From an uncultured Treponema sp. (lineage in GTDB: Bacteria > Spirochaetota > Spirochaetia > Treponematales > Treponemataceae), in NCBI GenBank assembly GCA_937891125.1, contig CALAEZ010000009.1, positions 82,630 through 146,629 of the forward strand: a DNA stretch of 64,000 nucleotides. The letters are read 5' to 3'. Shown piece by piece: positions 1 through 6,579 of the stretch. A model generated the notes under the pieces. The model was given only the letters and a program-made list of their open reading frames with translations. It was not told the origin of the DNA and searched no databases. The translations under genes were made by a program, and so were the position numbers. Positions within the stretch are counted from its first letter, which is position 1, and every line of letters begins with the position of its first letter.

Positions 1-27
1 CGTGTCCAGCTTAGTGTTCTGCAGCAT
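1..27 (-). CDS. Start of a gene running off the left edge
   Basis: Only nine codons (MLQNTKLDT) are visible before the window ends. The start is supported by a CAGGAGG ribosome-binding site six bases upstream of the ATG at position 27 and by a promoter-like TGTTATAAG about 45 bases further upstream. The product cannot be guessed. Confidence 0.6.
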
Positions 28-72
28 ATGCAGCCTCCTGCAAAAGTTTCGGTTAACGCAATATTGCGTTGT

Positions 73-81
73 CTTATAACA
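73..81 (-). promoter_or_regulatory. Putative phage promoter TGTTATAAG
   Basis: Member of the recurring TGnTATAAG family. It lies between the terminator of the 187-873 gene and the start of the partial gene at 27, the expected place for a promoter. No -35 box is obvious. Confidence 0.5.
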
Positions 82-117
82 CTGTGCAGGAGATTGTTTG
101 ATTTATTTGCAGGGGCT

Positions 118-180
118 AAAAAAGAGGCGGGGCAGATTAAATGCCTTAACCCCTCTGCCCGCAGGATAGGCAGAGGGGTT
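118..180 (-). terminator. Intrinsic terminator after the 228-residue gene
   Basis: A 12-bp stem (148-159 pairing with 169-180) on the minus strand is followed, after a short GC-rich stretch, by a run of six T. It sits directly after the stop of the 187-873 gene. Confidence 0.6.
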
Positions 181-186
181 GATATT

Positions 187-873
187 TTATGAGGCACGGC
201 GGTGCATAGCACCGCGCTTGGGCAGAAGCTCTGCCCAGTCAAAATCATCTGGGCAGTCCTCCCACGTATCCCGTTGGTCGGGATACGTTGGGAAACAATG
301 CCAGATTACTGGCATGTCCGCCGGACGCCCAGAGAAGGGCACGTAGAGACGGTACCAGCCCGCCTCCTCCGCATCTTCCATTGCCCTACGCAAGTAGGGC
401 AGGTTGTTGACGCCGTAATCGGCGTCAAATTCCCCGTAGGGAATCTCGCGGCCGTAGTATTCGGCCGCGTCGTCGTATACGGCGCGCACGGTATCTGGAA
501 CCCCGCGCAGCCACCCGCGCAGGGTACTGAAGTCCTGCCAGGACGTTCCCAGGAGGACGGCCCATCGGTTATCTTCACCGTCAACGATGGCGGCAAAGAG
601 ATCGTCCAGCCTGGACACGCGGTCCTCTGCCTCGATGTCGGCAGAGATTGACGCCGCAAGCGCGGCGTATGCGTCACGCCGCGCACGCGCCGCAGCCTCG
701 AACTGCGCAAATCGGTTCGAGGCTGCGGTCCAGTCGTGCAGGTAGGCATGCCAGGCCGCCCACGCGGCCTGGTCCGCAATTTCGGCCAGGCGGTTAAGCC
801 TGGCTACGCGGGCTTGCCGCGTCATGGCGACGACGACGGTGGTGGTGGTGGGGTTGGTGTTGATGGTAGTCAT
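187..873 (-). CDS. Hypothetical protein, 228 residues
   Basis: I do not recognise this family. The N-terminal 15 residues are Thr/Val-rich and disordered-looking. Residues 20-95 are Ala/Arg-rich and predicted helical, and the C-terminal half is acidic and rich in Trp and Tyr (for example WEDCPDDFDW). The start at 873 has an AGGAG-type ribosome-binding site, a TGGTATAAG motif about 110 bases upstream and a terminator downstream, so it looks like a single-gene transcription unit. Its codon use appears more GC-rich than that of its neighbours, which may reflect separate acquisition. Cytoplasmic; function unknown. Confidence 0.75.
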   Translation of the reverse strand: MTTINTNPTTTTVVVAMTRQARVARLNRLAEIADQAAWAAWHAYLHDWTAASNRFAQFEAAARARRDAYAALAASISADIEAEDRVSRLDDLFAAIVDGEDNRWAVLLGTSWQDFSTLRGWLRGVPDTVRAVYDDAAEYYGREIPYGEFDADYGVNNLPYLRRAMEDAEEAGWYRLYVPFSGRPADMPVIWHCFPTYPDQRDTWEDCPDDFDWAELLPKRGAMHRRAS

Positions 874-979
874 GTGAGACTCCTTTTTAAAAAGGTTAAG
901 CGCGGGCTCTTACGCCATTGGCGTTGGAGGGTTACCGCGCAATCGGGGCCACGGCACAGGTACAATCCTGCACCATATT

Positions 980-988
980 CTTATACCA
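980..988 (-). promoter_or_regulatory. Putative phage promoter TGGTATAAG
   Basis: Exact match to the TGnTATAAG family, placed after the terminator at 1015-1050 and before the gene starting at 873. Confidence 0.55.
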
Positions 989-1014
989 AAACGGACAGGG
1001 CAGTTTTTACAAAG

Positions 1015-1050
1015 CTAAAAAAAGGCGCGCAGCAGTTACGCCGCGCGCCC
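1015..1050 (-). terminator. Intrinsic terminator after the MYG1-like gene
   Basis: Stem GGCGCGC/GCGCGCC (1024-1030 with 1043-1049) followed on the minus strand by a run of T. It overlaps the last bases before the stop region of the MYG1-like gene operon. Confidence 0.65.
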
Positions 1051-1055
1051 TTTAT

Positions 1056-2003
1056 TTACGCCAGTCCAATCCAATCCAGCGCCGCCCTCCTGGCATCCTC
1101 TGCCGTGGCGGCATGGACGCCGCCGATAAACCCGGCTGGATGGACGAACTCTACCGCACAACCTCCGAGGGTCAGGCCGGCGTCAGCCCGCTTGCCGCGC
1201 ATGGCGGCCGGAGCTCCGCAACGCATGGCGAACGGGTCGGTCTTACTGCCTGGCGCCGACTGTATGCGCCACAATCCTGGCGCGGCTGCGTCTGGGTACA
1301 CCACCACCTTGATATAGTCTGTGGCGTCCCAATTATCAATAATCACCGACTGCCACGCGCCGCCCCTATCCAGCACAAGAACAGGGTCGCACCACTGCGC
1401 GTCTATCGCGGCCTTAATGCGAGAATATTCGTGCTGGCGGTACAACTCTGCCCACAGGACGCGCTTGAACACATCCCTGAAGAATGCCACAGCCTTGTGG
1501 AACAACTCATCCTGATCCGCCATCGGGAACGATACCGGATTATACGCCGCCACCGCCTGGCTGACAGTGTAGCTTGGCACGGCAGACGGAGGCAGCTCGC
1601 CATTGTCTGCGGCGTCTATGCCCCAGAACAGAGAACGATCGACGTTCTCCCATGCCTGTTCCAAGCGTTCGCCTGGACAGTTGTACGACGAAAGCACAGT
1701 CTTGCCGAACTCGCGCCATGCCCATCCGGCGCTTGCGAGGCGCGGCTTCCCTTCTCCGCGCTGCCATGCGGGATCATCCTTCATCGCCGTGTGGTGATCA
1801 GCGACAATGACGCCATCGGCAACGGGTGTGCGCGGCGTCACGTCAATGACGAGATCACCGGCTTCCGCGCCGCCAAAGTCGCGGCGCGTGCGGCGGACAT
1901 TATTAGGCGAGGCAAGGAACCCCGCTTCAACAGCGACGGCAACCGCCGCCACCTCGTCACAATGGAAAATGCCGTCATGGGTGAAAATAAATCTGCCGGT
2001 CAT
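1056..2003 (-). CDS. MYG1-family (UPF0160) metal-dependent hydrolase
   Basis: 315 residues from ATG 2003, chosen because AAGGAG lies nine bases upstream. The N-terminus carries THDGIFHCDE at about residues 7-16, the hallmark metal-binding motif of the MYG1/UPF0160 family, followed by VIDVTP and ADHHTA, which match its DHH-like ligands. Proteins of this family are DHH-superfamily phosphoesterases, and the eukaryotic member is a 3'-5' RNA exonuclease. Length agrees with the family. It is the last gene of a minus-strand group (3125 to 1056) with short or overlapping spacers. A role in RNA or nucleotide turnover during infection is an inference. Confidence 0.8.
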   Translation of the reverse strand: MTGRFIFTHDGIFHCDEVAAVAVAVEAGFLASPNNVRRTRRDFGGAEAGDLVIDVTPRTPVADGVIVADHHTAMKDDPAWQRGEGKPRLASAGWAWREFGKTVLSSYNCPGERLEQAWENVDRSLFWGIDAADNGELPPSAVPSYTVSQAVAAYNPVSFPMADQDELFHKAVAFFRDVFKRVLWAELYRQHEYSRIKAAIDAQWCDPVLVLDRGGAWQSVIIDNWDATDYIKVVVYPDAAAPGLWRIQSAPGSKTDPFAMRCGAPAAMRGKRADAGLTLGGCAVEFVHPAGFIGGVHAATAEDARRAALDWIGLA

Positions 2004-2013
2004 AATATACTCC

Positions 2014-2217
2014 TTACATGTTTTTATGCATGAGCCTAAATCTCTTTTTGCCAGCCGGCTTTTCGTATTTTGCCCGTGCGTTGACAGCCCACATTTCAAC
2101 GCTGCGGTCAAAATATTTGCCGGCGATATACCGCTTCACCTCTTGCAGCGTGTAGCCAAGCGACAAGAGGTTAATGCGTTCCCTGCCGTCCAGACGCAGC
2201 TGATAGTCAGCTTCCAT
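2014..2217 (-). CDS. Small hypothetical protein, 67 residues
   Basis: Basic protein rich in Lys and Arg towards its C-terminus (KYEKPAGKKRFRLMHK). Translation starts at 2217, eleven bases before the stop of the upstream LPD28-like gene, with AAGGAT as ribosome-binding site, so the two genes are translationally coupled. Family not recognised; the basic tail could bind nucleic acid. Confidence 0.65.
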   Translation of the reverse strand: MEADYQLRLDGRERINLLSLGYTLQEVKRYIAGKYFDRSVEMWAVNARAKYEKPAGKKRFRLMHKNM

Positions 2218-2455
2218 AGCTGTAATCCTTTATGCGCAAGCGGCCCTTGCGCAGCGGCAGCTTTTTATCCGTTATGAACGTGCCAAAATAGTTAACTACA
2301 ACACGCTCCTCTACCGTGCGCGGTATGCCCATGTCGTCGCCGTGCCGCAGGGCGTAGGCATGCTTGCCTTCGGGCACGCAGTCCTCGGTAACGCGCGTGT
2401 CAACGAGCTCGCCGCAATACTCCCTGCCGCCGTATGTTTCAATGCTAAACTTCAT
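2207..2455 (-). CDS. LPD28-like small protein
   Basis: 82 residues. The segment HAYALRHGDDMG...ERVVVNYFGT (about residues 32-60) resembles the LPD28 'large polyvalent protein-associated' domain, found alone or inside large proteins of phages and conjugative elements; its biochemical role is unknown. Good AAAGGAG site before ATG 2455. It overlaps both neighbours by 11 bases, showing a tight operon. The assignment rests on remembered motif similarity. Confidence 0.65.
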   Translation of the reverse strand: MKFSIETYGGREYCGELVDTRVTEDCVPEGKHAYALRHGDDMGIPRTVEERVVVNYFGTFITDKKLPLRKGRLRIKDYSYGS

Positions 2456-3125
2456 TTCCTTCTCCTTTGCTATGCAGGTTGCTTAAAACTTCCGGCGCCA
2501 GCTGCTTTGCAACGTCGCCGGCGTCAAGGCCTTCCAACTCAGGAAGGCTCCACGACTTTTCCGTGCGGTAGGGCAGGGGATTAGGCTCAACGTCAGGCAT
2601 GCCCGCGCTGACCAGGCTGTCGCGGCCATAGTTGAAGTCCACGTTCAGCATGGTTAGGAAGTGCACCCTGCCATGGCTTTGCCAGCAGCGCACCTTGATG
2701 AACCAGCAGGTGTCGTCGTTTTCAAACAGGTCCTCAAGGTACTCATAAAATTTGTTGCGCTGCTCCTCATTGCCCTCGGCGTAAATGTCAAAGCCTTCTG
2801 GCAGTTTTGCATCCCTGCAAAATTGCCTGAGGAACTCCTGCTCCTCCCTGATGACATACTCGTCAATGATGCCTGGCAGCGATGGCTCTCCGTGGCACGC
2901 CGTCAGCAAGACGGGCAGGACGGCCTCGACGCCGCCGTCTGTCAATGGCATGTACCCGCTGCTCGGCATGCCGGACACAATTTCCAGCTGCGCTTCACAG
3001 CCATCCAAGACGCCAAAGTCGTCTATGACTGCCTCAGCCACAATCTGCACAAGTTCCTTCATAAAGTCGCGCACGCCGTCGTCAATGTACGGGCAGCAGC
3101 GTGCAAAGTCTTTGTCAAAGCTCAT
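2445..3125 (-). CDS. Hypothetical protein, 226 residues
   Basis: An acidic protein with no family I recognise. There is a Cys pair near the N-terminus (RCCPY) and predicted mixed alpha/beta content (CWFIKVRCWQ, VHFLTMLNVDF). First gene of the 3125-1056 group. The ATG at 3125 has AAGGAGG a few bases upstream, and a TGTTATAAG promoter motif lies 30 bases before it. Confidence 0.7.
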   Translation of the reverse strand: MSFDKDFARCCPYIDDGVRDFMKELVQIVAEAVIDDFGVLDGCEAQLEIVSGMPSSGYMPLTDGGVEAVLPVLLTACHGEPSLPGIIDEYVIREEQEFLRQFCRDAKLPEGFDIYAEGNEEQRNKFYEYLEDLFENDDTCWFIKVRCWQSHGRVHFLTMLNVDFNYGRDSLVSAGMPDVEPNPLPYRTEKSWSLPELEGLDAGDVAKQLAPEVLSNLHSKGEGNEV

Positions 3126-3154
3126 ACGATGCCTCCTTGCAATAAATGCAGGGT

Positions 3155-3163
3155 CTTATAACA
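3155..3163 (-). promoter_or_regulatory. Putative phage promoter TGTTATAAG
   Basis: TGnTATAAG family member about 30 bases upstream of ATG 3125 and downstream of the terminator at 3196-3236, so it would drive the 3125-1056 operon. Confidence 0.55.
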
Positions 3164-3195
3164 GCGTTTGAAGGATGGTTAGAATTGCTGGTAGC

Positions 3196-3236
3196 TAAAA
3201 AGAAACCCGCCCGAACTTTGTGTTCAGGGCGGGGTT
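3196..3236 (-). terminator. Intrinsic terminator
   Basis: A long stem (3204-3216 with 3222-3236) followed on the minus strand by TTTCTTTTT, immediately after the stop of the 72-residue membrane protein gene. Confidence 0.7.
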
Positions 3237-3239
3237 AGA

Positions 3240-3458
3240 TCATTTGAGCGTGGGCATTCTCGCTATCTCCGCGAGAATGCATTCCTTTGGCCACATGCGC
3301 CAAAGGAACATGTCAAACCCCTGACTTGCACCGAGGGTGCGATCAACAAGCCATTGACGCCCTTTGGCGGCAGCAACGACCATTAACCCCAAGAAACATA
3401 TCGCGGATACCGTAAAGTATCCGCAAATAACCAAAAGTATTATTGTAAGTATTTCCAT
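3240..3458 (-). CDS. Small membrane protein, 72 residues
   Basis: The N-terminal 30 residues form one or two hydrophobic segments (LTIILLVICGYF, CFLGLMVVAAA), followed by a basic cytoplasmic-type tail. AAAGGAG precedes ATG 3458. It sits with two other tiny membrane proteins (3557-3797) just downstream of the terminase promoter region. Holin- or superinfection-exclusion-like roles are possible, but nothing in the sequence proves either. Confidence 0.65.
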   Translation of the reverse strand: MEILTIILLVICGYFTVSAICFLGLMVVAAAKGRQWLVDRTLGASQGFDMFLWRMWPKECILAEIARMPTLK

Positions 3459-3501
3459 TGCCTTTCTCCTTTGCCGACGAAACGCCGGCGAATTTTGTTA
3501 A

Positions 3502-3536
3502 ACAGAAAAGGCGCCTCGGAAACGAGACGCCTTTTA
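3502..3536 (-). terminator. Intrinsic terminator
   Basis: Stem AAAAGGCGTCTCG/CGAGGCGCCTTTT with a T-rich tail on the minus strand, after the 29-residue membrane peptide gene. Confidence 0.65.
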
Positions 3537-3556
3537 CCTTTTGCATGCAAATAATT

Positions 3557-3646
3557 TTAGGGCTTTATAAAGCCTTTATGTATGCCAGTAAGCACAACTA
3601 TTCCCATGACTCCAACAACGATGAACGTAACCATCCCAGCTGACAT
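3557..3646 (-). CDS. Single-span membrane peptide, 29 residues
   Basis: ATG 3646 follows the stop of the 49-residue gene by one base and has GGGAG eight bases upstream. The peptide (MSAGMVTFIVVGVMGIVV...) is almost entirely one transmembrane helix. It is too short for routine gene callers but has a ribosome-binding site, a downstream terminator and operon context. Function unknown. Confidence 0.55.
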   Translation of the reverse strand: MSAGMVTFIVVGVMGIVVLTGIHKGFIKP

Positions 3647-3647
3647 T

Positions 3648-3797
3648 TTATTTCTCCCTTTCGTTAACCTTGTACCCAAAAAATATGGCAAGGCATCCGG
3701 TTACCAATGCCATAATATCGTGATCAACGCTAAGGACATACCCAGCAAAACACGCTGCTCCTATCATGGCAAATACGTTTTCCCAATAACTCATCAT
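3648..3797 (-). CDS. Small membrane protein, 49 residues
   Basis: Two ATGs in a row (3797 and 3794) follow GGAGG; the second has better spacing. The protein has two hydrophobic segments (about residues 8-22 and 28-42) and a charged tail, KVNEREK. It is followed at once by the 29-residue membrane peptide. The leader contains a seven-bp hairpin (3812-3830) with a short T run that may attenuate expression. Confidence 0.6.
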   Translation of the reverse strand: MMSYWENVFAMIGAACFAGYVLSVDHDIMALVTGCLAIFFGYKVNEREK

Positions 3798-3866
3798 TAC
3801 CTCCGGTAAAATACCGCAGAAGACTGCGGTGTCAAGGAGGGCATCCTAACCCTTCCCTTACATATT

Positions 3867-3875
3867 CTTATACCA
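3867..3875 (-). promoter_or_regulatory. Putative phage promoter TGGTATAAG
   Basis: Exact TGnTATAAG match about 70 bases upstream of the small membrane protein gene at 3797, on the strand opposite the terminase gene, whose start it nearly touches. Confidence 0.55.
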
Positions 3876-3881
3876 AAGCAC

Positions 3882-5522
3882 ATGCTCCGAATCCGAATGA
3901 ACAACCATGCCATCCTTGGCAATCTTCAAGGCATGAAACAGGTACGCACAAACTTGAGGGTTTCGGACATAGCGCAAAGGGTATTAACCCTAATGGGGCA
4001 GCCTTACAGCCTAAAAGACTACCCGATGTTCGAAGACATATACAATTCAACTGCTACGCGCATCGTAATGAGGGCAGGGCGGCAGGTTTCAAAAACCGTT
4101 ACCGAAGCCGGACGGCTTGTTATGGACACCACGCTCAAGCCGTACACGCCTGTCATTTACTGCAATGCTTCGGCAAACCAGACTCACTCCTTTTCCACGT
4201 CCAAGCTGGGGCCGTTTCTGCTGCAAAGCCCGTACATCTACAATAACTTTGTAAAGGGCAAAGACGTTACCAATAACGTCTACCACAAGATGCTGCGCAA
4301 CTACTCAGAGATCATACTCAGCTACTTTTCGGAAAGCGCTGACCGCGTGCGCGGACGATCCGGCAATTCCATGTACCTTGACGAAGTGCAGGACATGCTG
4401 TGGGAGGCCATGATTGACGCGCAGGAATGCCTGTCCGCCGCGCCTGAGCCGCACTTTTTGTATGCGGGCACGTCCAAGAGCGAAATAACGCCGCTGGAGT
4501 ATCTGTGGCGCCAAAGCAACCAGAAGGCATGGGTTATCAAGTGCGATGGGTGCGGATCCTGGAACATTCCCGACCGCAAATGCATCGGCAAGACAGGGCT
4601 TGTCTGCAAGAAGTGCGGGCACGCGCTCAATACGTACACCGGGCACTGGCACGCGCTCAACCCGCCAAAGGACGGCAAGGAGATTTACGCCGACGGCTAC
4701 TGGATACCGCAGATCATCATGCCCATGCACTGCTGCCGCGAGAGCAAGTGGGCTGATTTGCTCACAAAGCTTGAAACCTACCCGGACATCAAGTTTGACA
4801 ACGAGGTGCTGGGCATACCGAACGGGGAAGGGGAGTCACCCATAACCGAAGAAATCCTGCAGAAGGCGTGCATAGAAACCCTGCCATGCCTGCCGAAACT
4901 GACGGAACAGAACTACAGCGGGGCAAAGTTTACGGCTGCCGGCATAGACTGGGGCGGCGGCGGCGTGGCTGGTACGTCGCGCACGGTGCTGTCCATTTAC
5001 GCCGTGTACCCCGAAGAAAACCAGTACGTAAAAATATTCGGCAAGATATATGACGACGGCGAGCCGTCGCGCCACATACAGGACATAGCCAGGCGCCTGT
5101 CCGCCTTTCACGTAAGCCTGTGCTGCGGCGACCACGGAGGCGGTAACTTTGCCATGAGCCAGCTCAAGGAACTGACGCCTCCATACACGCGCATTGTGCC
5201 CGTGATGTACTCGGCAGCGTCTGCACCCTGCACATGGGACGAACGCGCGCAGCGCTACGTTGTCAACCGCACGGTAATGATCGACAACTTTTTCGGAGAC
5301 ATCCTGAGCGGCCATGTGCGATGCTTCCGATGGAGCGACTTCAGGCCTTTTGCCATGGACATACTCAACATACGCCAGGTGCTCATTGGCGAAGAGCATG
5401 GCAAGGGGCAGCGCGTATGGCGTCATAAGCCAGACGCTCCGGATGACTCCCTGCACAGCATGGTGTTTGGCTGGCTGGCATGCCGCGTTCTGTCGCTGCG
5501 CATGAACTTTACCATAAGCTAA
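3882..5522 (+). CDS. Phage terminase large subunit
   Basis: DNA-packaging motor ATPase-nuclease. The N-terminal ATPase shows an atypical Walker A (RAGRQVSKT, about residues 63-71) and Walker B (MYLDEVQDM, about 164-172). A zinc ribbon (CDGCG...CKKCG, about 222-247) is inserted between ATPase and nuclease. The RNase H-like nuclease shows GIDWGGG (about 358) and GDHGGG (about 418) with acidic residues later. At 546 residues it is within the usual size. The start is uncertain: M18 at 3933 (MKQVRTN) is an alternative, and no strong ribosome-binding site decides it. It stands alone on the plus strand, ended by a bidirectional terminator. Confidence 0.9.
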   Translation: MLRIRMNNHAILGNLQGMKQVRTNLRVSDIAQRVLTLMGQPYSLKDYPMFEDIYNSTATRIVMRAGRQVSKTVTEAGRLVMDTTLKPYTPVIYCNASANQTHSFSTSKLGPFLLQSPYIYNNFVKGKDVTNNVYHKMLRNYSEIILSYFSESADRVRGRSGNSMYLDEVQDMLWEAMIDAQECLSAAPEPHFLYAGTSKSEITPLEYLWRQSNQKAWVIKCDGCGSWNIPDRKCIGKTGLVCKKCGHALNTYTGHWHALNPPKDGKEIYADGYWIPQIIMPMHCCRESKWADLLTKLETYPDIKFDNEVLGIPNGEGESPITEEILQKACIETLPCLPKLTEQNYSGAKFTAAGIDWGGGGVAGTSRTVLSIYAVYPEENQYVKIFGKIYDDGEPSRHIQDIARRLSAFHVSLCCGDHGGGNFAMSQLKELTPPYTRIVPVMYSAASAPCTWDERAQRYVVNRTVMIDNFFGDILSGHVRCFRWSDFRPFAMDILNIRQVLIGEEHGKGQRVWRHKPDAPDDSLHSMVFGWLACRVLSLRMNFTIS

Positions 5523-5989
5523 AAATAAGGGCAGCGCGCTGTACGCTGCCCTTTATTCCAGTACTGCTTCCTTGTCTTCAGCACGCGGAGGATGTCGTCG
5601 CAGTCCTCGCGCGTAGCGGCAAGCCGAAGGCTTGCCTTGCAAATTTGCCGAGGTTTCCCCGGCATCCGCATTGCTGCGGTGCTACTGGAATATGGATCAT
5701 ATGCCTTTTTGCTTACCGGCAGCACCAGGATTTTGCCTGCCCGCGTACTGGGGGGCAGAAAATTCGCGAAGCGAATTCTGCCAAGCATAAATGTCCAGGT
5801 TTCCCGGACTATGCTTTTCAGCATACGCATATGATTTGTTGTGGTTCCGCATTTCTGATTCTTCGCTGCAGCCTTAAGGCCCGCGTACCCTTCTACGTTC
5901 TGCGTGCGCAAGCGCGCGCGAACGCCGAGAGCTGAGTTGCAAGGGTTTCCCTTGCGCTGCTCTTTCGAGCCGCCAAATGCGGTTTTCAT
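5519..5989 (-). CDS. Hypothetical basic protein, 156 residues
   Basis: Starts at ATG 5989 in an ATGA overlap with the stop of the upstream 73-residue gene, so it is probably translationally coupled. It is Lys/Arg-rich with no recognised domain. Its last codons lie inside the bidirectional terminator and overlap the terminase stop on the other strand. No function can be offered; that it is a real gene is likely from coupling but not certain. Confidence 0.5.
   Translation of the reverse strand: MKTAFGGSKEQRKGNPCNSALGVRARLRTQNVEGYAGLKAAAKNQKCGTTTNHMRMLKSIVRETWTFMLGRIRFANFLPPSTRAGKILVLPVSKKAYDPYSSSTAAMRMPGKPRQICKASLRLAATREDCDDILRVLKTRKQYWNKGQRTARCPYF
5524..5555. terminator. Bidirectional terminator between convergent genes
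   Basis: Stem GGGCAGCG/CGCTGCCC with T-rich sequence on both sides, where the terminase gene (plus) meets the 5519-5989 gene (minus). Confidence 0.7.
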
Positions 5990-6207
5990 GCCTTTTCCAA
6001 CGCCATGGAGATTATGTAGTCCCTGTTGACCAGGGCGGATCGTTGACCATCACGAACTACTTCCACAAGTTTTCCTGGCATGAACCTCACGGTCCCGTCT
6101 AGCCGGGAGCCGTTTGTGCAATAGACCTGTGCCCGACGGCCATCATACTCGCGGCTGAGCTGCTGAGCACCATCGTCGTCGTGCAGGACTGGTTTCGTTT
6201 CAGCCAT
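5986..6207 (-). CDS. Hypothetical protein, 73 residues
   Basis: The start at 6207 (MAETKPV) is preferred over the longer frame opening at 6366, because GAGGAAAT lies eight bases upstream and the TGCTATAAG promoter motif lies between the two. The C-terminal half (RLDGTVRFMPGKLVEVV) looks like a small beta-barrel or SH3/Sm-like fold, by inspection only. Its stop overlaps the next gene's start. Confidence 0.6.
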   Translation of the reverse strand: MAETKPVLHDDDGAQQLSREYDGRRAQVYCTNGSRLDGTVRFMPGKLVEVVRDGQRSALVNRDYIISMALEKA

Positions 6208-6252
6208 GTGCGATTTCCTCACAAACAGCCTGACGTTCCAGCATTGCACATG

Positions 6253-6261
6253 CTTATAGCA
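6253..6261 (-). promoter_or_regulatory. Putative phage promoter TGCTATAAG
   Basis: TGnTATAAG family member 46 bases upstream of ATG 6207, after the terminator of the 6370-6516 gene. Confidence 0.55.
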
Positions 6262-6329
6262 GCTTTTGCCCAGTTTTTTGAAAAACTGTGCAAGGCTGCC
6301 TTGCAGCAGCAGGATATTGTTAATGCCTG

Positions 6330-6359
6330 CAAAAAAGTTTAGGGGCCTCGCGGCCCCTT
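6330..6359 (-). terminator. Intrinsic terminator
   Basis: Stem GGGGCC/GGCCCC (6342-6357) followed on the minus strand by AAACTTTTTT, just after the 48-residue gene. Confidence 0.65.
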
Positions 6360-6369
6360 TGTGCACCTG

Positions 6370-6516
6370 TCAGTCTTGCTTCGGCGTGCCAAGCACGCCT
6401 ACTTCCTTCAGGTATTCCACGGCTTGCGCCGCCTTTTCGGCGTCTTCTGCGAGCTTTTTGTGCAGGTAAATAGCGGCGCCGAGCTTTTCGAGAACAAACT
6501 GCGTGTTTTTATCCAT
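6370..6516 (-). CDS. Small hypothetical protein, 48 residues
   Basis: Reads MDKNTQFVLEKLGAAIYLH... and is a predicted amphipathic helical protein (KKLAEDAEKAAQAVEYLKEV). The ATG at 6516 has GAGAGG upstream and a TGCTATAGG promoter-like motif 55 bases before it; a terminator follows the stop. Probably a free-standing small gene; function unknown. Confidence 0.55.
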   Translation of the reverse strand: MDKNTQFVLEKLGAAIYLHKKLAEDAEKAAQAVEYLKEVGVLGTPKQD

Positions 6517-6570
6517 GGATGCAACCTCTCTTTGCTAAAGATTGGCGATTGCAGGCATAGGTTTATCTTG

Positions 6571-6579
6571 CCTATAGCA
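6571..6579 (-). promoter_or_regulatory. Putative phage promoter variant TGCTATAGG
   Basis: Deviates from the TGnTATAAG consensus at position 8 but has the usual spacing to the gene starting at 6516. It overlaps the 3' end of the polymerase gene. Confidence 0.35.
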
